A stretch of 16,704 nucleotides of DNA from JACDBD01 sp050743385 (GTDB taxonomy: Bacteria; Actinomycetota; Acidimicrobiia; IMCC26256; JACDBD01): the NCBI GenBank assembly GCA_050743385.1, contig JBOGFJ010000037.1:1-16704 (forward strand), written 5' to 3'. The notes beneath the pieces were generated by a model. That model made no database searches and had not been told where the DNA came from. It saw only the letters and a program-made list of their open reading frames with translations. The position numbers and the translations under genes are program-made. Shown here piece after piece: positions 6,424 to 12,844 of this stretch; the stretch's first letter is position 1; every line of letters starts with the position of its first letter.

Positions 6424-8451
6424 ATGCCGTTCCGTCGCCGTTCCCGTCGCCGTGACGAGCGCGGGTTCAACTACTCGCGCTGGGACGGCACCCAGGTCGG
6501 ATTCGACCTCGACGCCGACTCCCTCCTCTCGGAGATGTCCGACGATCTCCTCTACCACGGCGACCTGAACGCCGCCCTCCGCCGCCTGCTCCAGCAGGGC
6601 TTCCGCGACCGCAACGACGAGGAGCTCATGGGCCTGCGCGACATGCTCGAGCGCCTGCGTCAGCGTCGCCGGGAAGAGCTCGAGCGACGCGACCTCGGCG
6701 GCGTCTACGACGACATCGCCGAGAAGCTCAACGAGATCGTCGACCAGGAGCGCGCCGGCATCGACCGGCGCGTCGACGACGCGCGCGAGTCGGGTGACCG
6801 GCGCCGCCAGGAGATCGTCGACGAGCTCGCCGGCGAGCGCCGCCGCCAGCTCGAGGAGCTCCCTCCCGACCTCGCCAGCAAGGTGCAGTCGCTCCAGAGC
6901 TACGACTTCATGGACGACGCCGCCCGGGCCCGGTTCGACGAGCTGATGGACGAGCTGCGCCAGCAGCTCATGCAGAGCTACTTCAACCAGCTCTCCGAGG
7001 GCATGCAGGACGTGTCACCCGAGCGCATGCAGCGCATGAAGGACATGCTCGCCGAGCTCAACCACATGCTCGAGCAGCGCGAGCGCGGCGAGGAGCCCGA
7101 CTTCGACGGCTTCATGCAGAAGTACGGCGACTTCTTCCCCGGCAATCCCCGCAACCTCGACGAGCTCCTCGAGCAGATGGCCCAGTCGATGGCGCAGATG
7201 CAGTCGTTGCTGAACTCGATGACGCCCGAGCAGCGGGCCCAGCTCCAGGGCCTGGCCCAGGCGCTGCTCGAAGACCTCGATCTGCGCTGGCAGGTCGACG
7301 AGCTCTCCCGCAACCTCCAGCAGGCGTTTCCCGATCTCCCGTGGAACCGGCGGATGAACTTCTCGGGCGACGACCCGCTCCAGTTCGGGCAGATGTCGGG
7401 CCTGCTGGAAGCGCTCGGCGACATGGACGATCTCGAGAACCTGCTGCTCCAGGCGACCCAGCCGGGCGAGCTCGCCGAGGTCGACCTCGACAAGGCGCGC
7501 GAGCTGTTGGGCGACGACGCCGCCCGCTCACTCGAGCGCCTCGCCGAGCTGGCGCGCATGCTCGAAGAGGCGGGCCTCATCGAGCAGCGCGAGGGCCGCT
7601 TCGAGCTCACCCCGCGGGGGATCCGGGCGATCGGCCAGAAGGCGCTGGGTGACCTGTTCCGCAAGCTGCTGCGCGACCGGGCCGGGCGCCACGAGGTCGA
7701 GCGTTCCGGGATCGGCAACGAGCGGGCATTCGAGCACAAGCCCTACGAGTTCGGCGACCCGTTCCACCTCAACGTCGAGGAGACGGTGAAGAACGCGATC
7801 TGGCGCGAGGGCGCGGGCACGCCCGTGCACCTGGAGCCACGCGACTTCGAGGTGGAGCGCACCGAGCTCGTCACCCGATCGGCGACGGTGCTGCTCCTCG
7901 ACGTGTCGCTGTCGATGCCGATGCGCGACAACTTCCTGGCCGCGAAGAAGGTGGCGATGGCGTTACACGCCCTCATCACCAGTCAATTCCCCCGCGACTA
8001 CTTCGGGCTCGTGAGCTTCGGGCGCGTCGCGCGCGAGGTGAAGCCCGAGCTCCTCCCCGAGATGAGCTGGGACTTCGAGTGGGGCACGAACATGCAGCAC
8101 GCGCTGATGCTCGCCCGCCGCCAGCTCGCCCGCCAGAGCGGTACCAAGCAGGTGATCATGGTCACCGACGGGGAGCCCACCGCCCACATCGAGGGTGGCG
8201 AGGCCTACTTCCAGTACCCGCCGTCACCGGTCACCATCGAGGAGACCCTCAAGGAGGTGATGCGCTGCACCCGTGAGGGGATCCGGATCAACACGTTCAT
8301 GCTCGACGAGAGCTACTACCTGCGATCGTTCGTCGAGCGCATGATGAAGATGAACCGGGGCCGCGCCTTCTTCACCAGCCCCGACACCCTCGGCGACTAC
8401 GTGCTCGTCGACTTCCTCGAGCAACGCCGCCAGTCGCGCCGCGCCAGCTGA
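6424..8451 (+). CDS. VWA-domain protein, partner of the MoxR-type ATPase
   Basis: A 675-residue cytoplasmic protein. The first roughly 450 residues are highly charged and helical with coiled-coil character (many ELxxxLxQRR-type segments), including a Met/Gln-rich part around 250-275. A VWA domain (about 487-660) has an intact metal site: DVSLS (Asp493, Ser495, Ser497), Thr555 in WGTNMQ and Asp582 in VTDGEPT. Intact MIDAS residues argue for Mg2+-dependent binding of a partner, as in ChlD/BchD-type and MoxR-associated VWA proteins. An in-frame start exists 123 bp upstream, but that extension is opposite the lipoprotein gene. ATG 6424 follows a -10 at leaderless spacing and opens a plausible MPFRRRSRRR terminus. 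It belongs functionally with the ATPase at 3789-5219, though it has its own promoter. The substrate is unknown. Confidence 0.88.
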   Translation: MPFRRRSRRRDERGFNYSRWDGTQVGFDLDADSLLSEMSDDLLYHGDLNAALRRLLQQGFRDRNDEELMGLRDMLERLRQRRREELERRDLGGVYDDIAEKLNEIVDQERAGIDRRVDDARESGDRRRQEIVDELAGERRRQLEELPPDLASKVQSLQSYDFMDDAARARFDELMDELRQQLMQSYFNQLSEGMQDVSPERMQRMKDMLAELNHMLEQRERGEEPDFDGFMQKYGDFFPGNPRNLDELLEQMAQSMAQMQSLLNSMTPEQRAQLQGLAQALLEDLDLRWQVDELSRNLQQAFPDLPWNRRMNFSGDDPLQFGQMSGLLEALGDMDDLENLLLQATQPGELAEVDLDKARELLGDDAARSLERLAELARMLEEAGLIEQREGRFELTPRGIRAIGQKALGDLFRKLLRDRAGRHEVERSGIGNERAFEHKPYEFGDPFHLNVEETVKNAIWREGAGTPVHLEPRDFEVERTELVTRSATVLLLDVSLSMPMRDNFLAAKKVAMALHALITSQFPRDYFGLVSFGRVAREVKPELLPEMSWDFEWGTNMQHALMLARRQLARQSGTKQVIMVTDGEPTAHIEGGEAYFQYPPSPVTIEETLKEVMRCTREGIRINTFMLDESYYLRSFVERMMKMNRGRAFFTSPDTLGDYVLVDFLEQRRQSRRAS

Positions 8452-8457
8452 CGCGCC

Positions 8458-8961
8458 CTACGACGCACCCAGGTCCCGTTCGTACGCGGAGAGGGTGCGT
8501 TCGTCGAAGCAGACGAACCGGACGAGCTCGACCTCAGTGGGGGTCGCGCGGGCGGTACGGACCGCGATGGCCGTGGCCTCGTCGAGCGGATAGCCGTAGA
8601 TGCCGGTCGAGATGGCAGGAAAGGCGACGCGACGGGCGCCGACGTCGTCGGCCACCGCGAGGGCGCGGCGGTAGGCCGAGGCGAGGAGCTCGGGTTCGCC
8701 GGCGCTGCCCCCGTGCCAGACCGGCCCGACGGCGTGGATCACGAACCGGGCGGGGAGCCCGAAGCCGGGTGTGGCCACGGCGTCGCCGGTCGCGCACCCG
8801 CCCAGGGCCCGGCAGGCTCGGTCGAGCTCGGGACCGGCGGCGGCGAAGATCGCCCCGCACACGCCCCCACCCCGAACGAGGTCCGAGTTGGCGGCGTTGA
8901 CGACGGCGTCGACGGTCTCGGCTGTGATGTCGCCGCGGACCGCCTGCAAGCGGGGTGGCAT
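8458..8961 (-). CDS. Macrodomain protein, ADP-ribose / O-acetyl-ADP-ribose hydrolase-like
   Basis: A 167-residue stand-alone macrodomain similar throughout to E. coli YmdB: GDI (10-12), VNAAN (21-25), GGGV (31-34), HAVGPVW (76-82), AFPAISTGIYGYP (113-125) and a C-terminal CFDE. Such proteins bind ADP-ribose and hydrolyse O-acetyl-ADP-ribose or remove ADP-ribose from proteins. At position 35, where YmdB has the proposed catalytic Asp in GGVDGAIH, this protein has Cys, and the His four residues later is Phe (GGVCGAIF). Binding is therefore well supported and hydrolysis is less certain. ATG 8961 follows TACCCT by 6 nt, indicating a leaderless message. A longer frame reading back over the whiB gene is not credible. 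It ends 6 bp from the convergent VWA gene. Confidence 0.9.
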   Translation of the reverse strand: MPPRLQAVRGDITAETVDAVVNAANSDLVRGGGVCGAIFAAAGPELDRACRALGGCATGDAVATPGFGLPARFVIHAVGPVWHGGSAGEPELLASAYRRALAVADDVGARRVAFPAISTGIYGYPLDEATAIAVRTARATPTEVELVRFVCFDERTLSAYERDLGAS

Positions 8962-9130
8962 CTCCCGAGGGTAGAGGCGGCCCGTTCCGGCGCGCGTGCC
9001 ACCAGAGGGGCCGGGAGTTATCCACAGATCGCGCCCAGCACGCGAGTACCCCCTTGCGTGACCCCCGGTCGAGCCGCCATAGTAACACTGTTGTAATTCC
9101 ATCGGCGTCATTCGACGAGGGGGGTCGCCG
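8962..9130. promoter_or_regulatory. Divergent regulatory region of the macrodomain and WhiB genes
   Basis: The minus-strand side carries TACCCT (8973-8968), 6 nt before the macrodomain ATG. The middle holds TTATCCACA (9018-9026), a perfect match to the bacterial DnaA-box consensus. Toward whiB there is an AT-rich patch (9078-9098) containing TAGTAA and an AACACTGTT inverted repeat (9084-9092), the likely promoter/operator zone; TTGCGT at 9054 is a possible -35, but spaced 20 bp. AGGGGGG (9118-9124) lies 6 nt from the WhiB ATG and is the probable ribosome site. Confidence 0.45.
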
Positions 9131-9514
9131 ATGCCGCAGCTCACTGGAGCAGGCGTCATCCGCAACACCAAGGGCAACACCAATGGCAATGGAGCCGCGG
9201 CCGCCGCGGCTGCCGCCGCCACCGCCGCGTTGCTGGCCGAGCTGGCCGCCCACGCGACGGATACCCGCGACCGGCGCTGGCAGGAGCACGCCAACTGCCT
9301 GGGGGTCGATCCCGACCTCTTCTTCCCGGAACGGGGGGCCTCGACCCGTGAGGCCAAGTCGGTGTGCCGGGGCTGCGACGTGCGGCTCGAGTGCCTCGAG
9401 TACGCCCTCGGCCACGGCGAGAAGTTCGGCATCTGGGGTGGCCTCTCGGAGCGGGAGCGCCGACGGGTGCGCCGCGAGCGGGCCATCGCCCGCCGCAAGT
9501 CCGGCGCCGCCTGA
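9131..9514 (+). CDS. WhiB-family iron-sulfur transcriptional regulator (first copy)
   Basis: A 127-residue Wbl protein. Four cysteines (C56, C79, C82, C88) in the family spacing C-x22-C-x2-C-x5-C would hold a redox- or NO-sensitive 4Fe-4S cluster. They are followed by GIWGG (100-104) and a basic C-terminal tail (ERERRRVRRERAIARR) for DNA contact. Such proteins usually act by binding region 4 of the principal sigma factor. The N-terminal 45 residues are an unusual extension rich in Asn/Gly/Thr, followed by a run of nine alanines (22-30). The ATG at 9131 has AGGGGGG 6 nt upstream. If the extension is not real, an internal start is possible, but none has a comparable ribosome site. Which Wbl subclass it belongs to cannot be decided here. 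Confidence 0.92.
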   Translation: MPQLTGAGVIRNTKGNTNGNGAAAAAAAAATAALLAELAAHATDTRDRRWQEHANCLGVDPDLFFPERGASTREAKSVCRGCDVRLECLEYALGHGEKFGIWGGLSERERRRVRRERAIARRKSGAA

Positions 9515-9544
9515 CCCCCCTCTCCCTTCCTTCCCTTCCCCCGA

Positions 9545-9587
9545 GTTGGGTCCTTTTCGCGGTCGATCACCGCGAAAGAGACCCAAC
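9545..9587. terminator. Long imperfect hairpin, probable bidirectional terminator
   Basis: Two 19-nt arms (9545-9563 and 9569-9587) pair over 17 of 19 positions around a CGATC loop: 8 bp, a two-base mismatch, then 9 bp. It lies 31 nt after the WhiB stop and 41 nt from the end of the convergent ftcD gene. The stem is much longer than needed for termination, so a processed RNA or a repeat element is an alternative. Confidence 0.6.
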
Positions 9588-9595
9588 GCGGTGAG

Positions 9596-9649
9596 GGCGT
9601 GAGGTCGGTCTAGGACGTGAGGCGGGGCTAAGGCGTGAGGCGGGCCTCG
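9596..9649. repeat. Three tandem 18-bp units at the 3' end of ftcD
   Basis: Three adjacent units read GGCGTGAGGTCGGTCTAG, GACGTGAGGCGGGGCTAA and GGCGTGAGGCGGGCCTCG. The third is inside the ftcD reading frame (its last residues, ARLTP) and the other two follow it. Units one and two each give an in-frame TAG on the minus strand (9630-9628 and 9612-9610). This looks like local duplication of the gene's 3' end that leaves a double stop. Confidence 0.6.
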
Positions 9650-10458
9650 ATGGTGTCGTCGGGGCCGAGGCCTGACCACGCCCGGAACTCGGGGGAGCAC
9701 CGGTCGAGCTCCGCCGCCGGCAGCAGGCCCACGAGCTCCACTTCCACGTCGGCGCCGCCCTCGTAGGCGAGGCGCCGCACCGCGGTGCACGCCCGCTCCA
9801 CGCCGCATGCCTCCAACCGGGTCACGTTCATCGACACCTGGGCCCGTCCCTGCGACGCGAGCGCGAGACCCAGCGCGCGCACGCCCGGCAGTCCGCCGTC
9901 GCGCTCGCGCACCTGGGCGGCGATCTCGCGGGCGAGCCCGAGGTCGTCGCGGTCGAGCCGGCAGTTGACGGCAACGAGCAGAGGCCGGGCGCCGACCGCC
10001 ACCGCGCCGAGGCGGGGATGTGGGGCGCCGGGGCCGACGTCGGGCCCGCGGCGCGCGAAGGCGTCCTCCCGTGCGTCCGGGAGTGAGCGGCCCTCGGGGT
10101 CGGCGCCGCCATAGAGGAACACGGGCACACCCAACGTGTCGGCGACCCACGTCGCGTACGACCGCGCCGCCTCGACCGCATCAGCGACCGAGGATGCTTC
10201 CAGCGCGACGAACGGCACGACATCGATCACGCCCAACCTCGGATGCACCCCCTCGTGTGCGGAGAGGTCGAGGCGCGCGGCGGCGGCGAGCGTGAGGGAC
10301 CGCGCCGCCGATTCGGCATCACGCGCGAGCGTGAACACCGCGCGGTGGTGGTCGGCGTCGGTGTGCACGTCGAGCAACGACTCCCCGCACGCCGCCGCCA
10401 GGTCTTCGATGACGTCGCCCCGGCGCCCCTCCGACACGTTGACGACGCACTCCAACAT
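9628..10458 (-). CDS. ftcD: Glutamate formimidoyltransferase (single-domain FtcD)
   Basis: A 276-residue protein matching the formimidoyltransferase domain of FTCD. That domain moves the formimino group from N-formimino-glutamate to tetrahydrofolate in histidine breakdown; single-domain bacterial forms may also act on 5-formyl-tetrahydrofolate. The visible signature includes VVNVSEGR (6-13), DHHRAVFTL (36-44), HEGVHPRLGVIDVVPF (68-83, His72 being the likely catalytic residue) and VFLYGGAD. The cyclodeaminase domain is absent, and no other hut gene is in the window, so the physiological role is open. ATG 10458 follows TAGCCT by 6 nt, indicating a leaderless message. The promoter overlaps that of the divergent oxidoreductase gene. 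The 3' end runs into the 18-bp repeats. Confidence 0.9.
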   Translation of the reverse strand: MLECVVNVSEGRRGDVIEDLAAACGESLLDVHTDADHHRAVFTLARDAESAARSLTLAAAARLDLSAHEGVHPRLGVIDVVPFVALEASSVADAVEAARSYATWVADTLGVPVFLYGGADPEGRSLPDAREDAFARRGPDVGPGAPHPRLGAVAVGARPLLVAVNCRLDRDDLGLAREIAAQVRERDGGLPGVRALGLALASQGRAQVSMNVTRLEACGVERACTAVRRLAYEGGADVEVELVGLLPAAELDRCSPEFRAWSGLGPDDTIEARLTP

Positions 10459-10490
10459 GCCCGCAGGCTACGGGGCGGTAGGTTCCGGGC
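10459..10490. promoter_or_regulatory. Overlapping divergent leaderless promoters of ftcD and the LLM oxidoreductase
   Basis: Only 32 bp separate the two start codons. On the minus strand TAGCCT (10470-10465) sits 6 nt from the ftcD ATG. On the plus strand TAGGTT (10479-10484) sits 6 nt from the oxidoreductase ATG. The two -10 elements are 8 bp apart, so each -35 region must lie inside or beside the other gene's start codon. Neither gene has a Shine-Dalgarno. Confidence 0.6.
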
Positions 10491-11492
10491 ATGGAGATCG
10501 GCCTGGCGCTGCCGCAGTACGACTACTCGGTCCCCGGGGAGTCGCCGCTGCGCTGGGAGACCCTGCTCGACCAGGCCCGGCGCGCCGAAGCGCTCGGCTT
10601 CGACTCGCTCTGGCTCTCCGACCATCTCTTCCTCGACATCTCCAAGTACGGCGGGTCCGACGAGATCCACGGCGCGTTCGAGCCGCTCGTCACGCTGGCC
10701 GCGCTCGCGCGCACGGTGACCCGCCCCCGCCTCGGCACGCTCGTGATGTGTGAGGCACTGCGCCCGGCCACGGTGCTGGCGAAGGCGCTCGCGACGCTCG
10801 ACCGCATCTGCGACGGTCGTCTCGATGTCGGCCTGGGCGCGGGCTGGTACGAGCCCGAGTACGAGGCCATCGGCATGAAGATGCCGGGGCCGGCGGAGCG
10901 CCTCGAGCGACTCGAGGAAGCCGTCAGCGTGGTCAAGGAGCTGCTGGGCGGTGGCCCGCTCACGTTCGACGGCCGGTACCACCGCGCCGTCGCCGCCCGC
11001 AACCTTCCGCCTGCCCTCCAGGAGCCCCGGCCGCGCGTCTTCATCGGCGGGAAGGGCGACCGTCTGCTGGGCCTGGTCGCGATGTGCGCCGACGGCTGGA
11101 ACACCTGCTGGGTGTGGACACCCGACGCCTACCGCGGCCGCCTCGAGGTGCTCGACGCCGCGTGCGAGCGCGCCGGGCGCGACCCCGCGACGGTCTGGCG
11201 CACCCTCGGCCTCTACGCGCTGTGCGGCGAGGACGAAGCCGACCTCGAGCGCCGGTTCGAGCGCATGCGCACCACCATGCCCGCCGGGGTGGTCCCCCAG
11301 TCGCTCGACGAGTGGCGGGTCGGGCGCCTCGTCGGCACCGTCGAGGACGTGCGGGAACAGGCCCGGGTCTGGGCCGACGACCTCGGCGTCGAGACGCTCA
11401 TCCTCGGCGTTGGCCCGGTGCCGTTCTCGGTGACCGCGGTCGACGACGTGGAGCTGCTCGCCGGTGCCCTGTTGCCTTCCGCCACCTCGTGA
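10491..11492 (+). CDS. LLM-class (luciferase-like) oxidoreductase, probably F420-dependent
   Basis: A 333-residue TIM-barrel protein of the bacterial luciferase-like superfamily. Signatures are the start MEIGLALPQYD, EALGFDSLWLSDH (34-46), LATLDRICDGRLDVGLGAGWYEPEYEAIG, PRVFIGGKGDRLLGLVAMCADGWN and the C-terminal VGTVEDVREQARVWADDLGVETLILG. Related actinobacterial enzymes use reduced F420 to transfer hydride, though some use FMN; the substrate cannot be inferred. No monooxygenase partner is adjacent. The start lies 6 nt after TAGGTT with no ribosome site. Its proximity to ftcD reflects a shared promoter region rather than an evident pathway. The family is sure; the cofactor is inferred. Confidence 0.88.
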   Translation: MEIGLALPQYDYSVPGESPLRWETLLDQARRAEALGFDSLWLSDHLFLDISKYGGSDEIHGAFEPLVTLAALARTVTRPRLGTLVMCEALRPATVLAKALATLDRICDGRLDVGLGAGWYEPEYEAIGMKMPGPAERLERLEEAVSVVKELLGGGPLTFDGRYHRAVAARNLPPALQEPRPRVFIGGKGDRLLGLVAMCADGWNTCWVWTPDAYRGRLEVLDAACERAGRDPATVWRTLGLYALCGEDEADLERRFERMRTTMPAGVVPQSLDEWRVGRLVGTVEDVREQARVWADDLGVETLILGVGPVPFSVTAVDDVELLAGALLPSATS

Positions 11493-11517
11493 CGGCCGGC
11501 CGGTCGTGTCGAGGGGG

Positions 11518-11555
11518 TAGCCTCGATGTGGCCGCACTCCCCAGGAAGGACCAGC
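11518..11555 (+). promoter_or_regulatory. tatA promoter -10 and ribosome binding site
   Basis: TAGCCT (11518-11523) would start a transcript near 11530, leaving a short leader that contains AGGAAGGA (11543-11550). That site is 5 nt from GTG 11556 and 14 nt from ATG 11565, so it favours the GTG as start. No -35 is evident. Confidence 0.5.
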
Positions 11556-11759
11556 GTGCTCACGATGGGAAACATCGGTGCCCCCGAGCTCCTCATCATT
11601 CTCGGAGTGCTCGTGCTCATCTTCGGCAGCACTCAGCTCCCCAAGCTGGCTCGCTCCATCGGCCAGGCCCAGAAAGAGTTCAAGCACGGCCTGAAGGACG
11701 GCGCGAGCGAGGACGACGACGACGAGGGCAAGCCCAGCAAGGGCAAGTCGAGCAAGTAG
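11556..11759 (+). CDS. tatA: Twin-arginine translocase subunit TatA
   Basis: A 67-residue TatA/E-type protein: a short periplasmic start, a single membrane helix (about 8-24, IGAPELLIILGVLVLIFG), the hinge FGSTQLPKLARSIG, an amphipathic helix to about 44 and a charged Asp/Glu- then Lys/Ser-rich tail. TatA oligomers form the pathway for folded, cofactor-bearing proteins with twin-arginine signals. The length and the FG hinge fit TatA better than TatB. GTG 11556 was chosen because AGGAAGGA lies 5 nt before it; ATGs at 11526 and 11565 are in frame but poorly placed relative to that site. No tatB or tatC is nearby. The position just before a sigma/anti-sigma/htrA block recalls the tatB next to sigE-rseA-htrA in Mycobacterium. 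Confidence 0.93.
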   Translation: MLTMGNIGAPELLIILGVLVLIFGSTQLPKLARSIGQAQKEFKHGLKDGASEDDDDEGKPSKGKSSK

Positions 11760-11765
11760 CGCCGC

Positions 11766-11789
11766 TTCCCCGGGCCCGGCGCTCGGGAA
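11766..11789 (+). terminator. Possible tatA terminator overlapping the sigma-gene promoter
   Basis: TTCCCCG (11766-11772) can pair with CGGGAA (11784-11789) with one bulged base around a GC-rich loop, starting 6 nt after the tatA stop. The right arm contains most of the GGAACC -35 of the next gene. The stem is short and there is no T-run. Confidence 0.3.
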
Positions 11790-11817
11790 CCGGCTGACGC
11801 CCCCCGTCGTTCTCGTG
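11786..11817 (+). promoter_or_regulatory. ECF-type autoregulatory promoter of the sigma factor gene
   Basis: GGAACC (11786-11791) and CGTT (11808-11811) are separated by 16 bp, resembling the GGAA(C/T)-N-GTT promoters of the mycobacterial SigE/SigH and Streptomyces SigR type. CGTT is followed after 6 nt by ATG 11818, so the message would be leaderless. The identical element, with the same spacer, occurs before whiB (13258-13233, minus) and htrA (13279-13304). Confidence 0.72.
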
Positions 11818-12321
11818 ATGGCCGACGGCGTCCCCACGTGGGAGGAGGTCGCTCGCGATCACGGGCGTTTCCTCTACAACGTGGCCTACCGCCTGGCCGG
11901 CAACGACGTCGACGCGCAGGACCTCGTGCAAGAGGCGCTCATCCGGGTCCGCAAGGGCCTCGAGACCTACGAGCCCGGGTCCCTGGAAGGTTGGTTGGCC
12001 CGCATCGTGACGAATGTGTTCCTCGACGAGGTGCGCCGCCGCCGCCGCCGCCCCACCGAGGCGTTCCCCGCCGATCCCGATCTCGTGCTGCCGGCGAGCC
12101 CCGCCGCCGACGCGGCCACCCAGAACCTGTCCGACGACATGCAGGCGGCGTTGGCGCGTCTCCCCGAGGAGTTCCGGGTGGCGGTGGTGCTCTGCGACGT
12201 CGCCGACCTCTCCTACGAGCAGATCTCGGCGTCGCTGGGAGTCCCCGTCGGAACGGTGCGGTCGCGCCTGCACCGCGGCCGGCGACTGCTGCGGGCAGCA
12301 CTCGCCGAGGACACCGCATGA
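11818..12321 (+). CDS. sigE: ECF RNA polymerase sigma factor, SigE-like
   Basis: A 167-residue two-domain sigma factor. Region 2 (about 12-79) contains FLYNVAYRLAGNDVDAQDLVQEALIRV and GWLARIVTNVFLDEVRRRRRRP. Region 4 (about 107-161) has the helix-turn-helix LSYEQISASLGVPVGTVRSRLHRGR. It would direct RNA polymerase to GGAACC-N16-CGTT promoters, including its own. An in-frame GTG lies 3 nt upstream; ATG 11818 is preferred because it is 6 nt after the predicted -10, and no ribosome site is present. The anti-sigma gene overlaps by 4 bp (ATGA). The name rests on gene order (tatA, sigma, anti-sigma, whiB, htrA) compared with the mycobacterial sigE locus as I recall it, not on a tree; the ECF identity itself is certain. 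Confidence 0.9.
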   Translation: MADGVPTWEEVARDHGRFLYNVAYRLAGNDVDAQDLVQEALIRVRKGLETYEPGSLEGWLARIVTNVFLDEVRRRRRRPTEAFPADPDLVLPASPAADAATQNLSDDMQAALARLPEEFRVAVVLCDVADLSYEQISASLGVPVGTVRSRLHRGRRLLRAALAEDTA

Positions 12322-12791
12322 CCGGCGTGCCCGTGCCCGACGACCGCCTCTCCGGCTACCTCGACGGCGAGCTCGCCGCCACCGAGCGGGCCGCGGTCGA
12401 GTCGTTCCTCGCTCGATCCGACGTCTGGCGCGGCGCCCTCGCCGAGGTGCAATCGGCCCGCGACACCGTGCGGGCGCTGCCGTGGCACGACGCCCCCGCC
12501 GGCTTCTGGGACGACGTGTCGTTGGAGAGCCTCGGCGCCACCGCCCCCCACCGCTGGCGGCACCCGCTCCGCGTGGTCGCGGCCGCCGCCGCAGCCGCGG
12601 CCGCGATCGCCGTGTTCGCGGTCCCGTTGGGGGATCGCGACCGCGACACCGAGCGCTCGAATGCGTCGACCACGGTGACGTCGTCACCCGATCGGAGCAC
12701 GGTGCAGAACGAGTCGGGCGGTGGCGCCGGTGACGACACCAACCTGCTCCAGGACATGATCAACGTCGCGCTCGACCCGTTCGATTGGTAG
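12318..12791 (+). CDS. Membrane-bound anti-sigma factor without the zinc motif
   Basis: A 157-residue protein overlapping the sigma gene by ATGA. The N-terminal domain (8-53) has the anti-sigma fold pattern LSGYLDGELAATERAAVESFLARSDVWRGALAEVQ, but in place of the usual HxxxCxxC it shows Phe30, Ser34 and Trp37, and the whole protein lacks cysteine. A membrane helix (about 86-104, partly a nine-alanine run) separates this cytoplasmic domain from an external Ser/Thr/Asp-rich tail ending LLQDMINVALDPFDW. The likely role is to hold the adjacent sigma factor at the membrane until cleaved or released by envelope stress; HtrA, encoded nearby, could take part. Anti-sigma function is inferred from the fold pattern, topology and operon position. 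It sits where Mycobacterium has rseA. Confidence 0.8.
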   Translation: MTGVPVPDDRLSGYLDGELAATERAAVESFLARSDVWRGALAEVQSARDTVRALPWHDAPAGFWDDVSLESLGATAPHRWRHPLRVVAAAAAAAAAIAVFAVPLGDRDRDTERSNASTTVTSSPDRSTVQNESGGGAGDDTNLLQDMINVALDPFDW

Positions 12792-12818
12792 CCAGCACGG
12801 AACTCCGGCGGGGCTCCC

Positions 12819-12844
12819 GGGCTTGCCTCATCGCTCGGAAGCCC
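12819..12844. terminator. Possible terminator between the anti-sigma and whiB genes
   Basis: GGGCTT (12819-12824) and AAGCCC (12839-12844) form a 6-bp stem that can extend by two pairs past a bulged G. It begins 27 nt after the anti-sigma stop, in the 134-bp space between convergent genes. The rest of that space is GC-rich sequence with a GGCCGGCCGGCCGG run near 12901 and no gene. Confidence 0.35.

Noticed and set aside
8962..9570. A longer start for the macrodomain protein, adding 203 residues.
   Set aside because: The extension crosses the WhiB gene on the other strand, and the YmdB-like domain begins at once after ATG 8961, which has a leaderless-type promoter.
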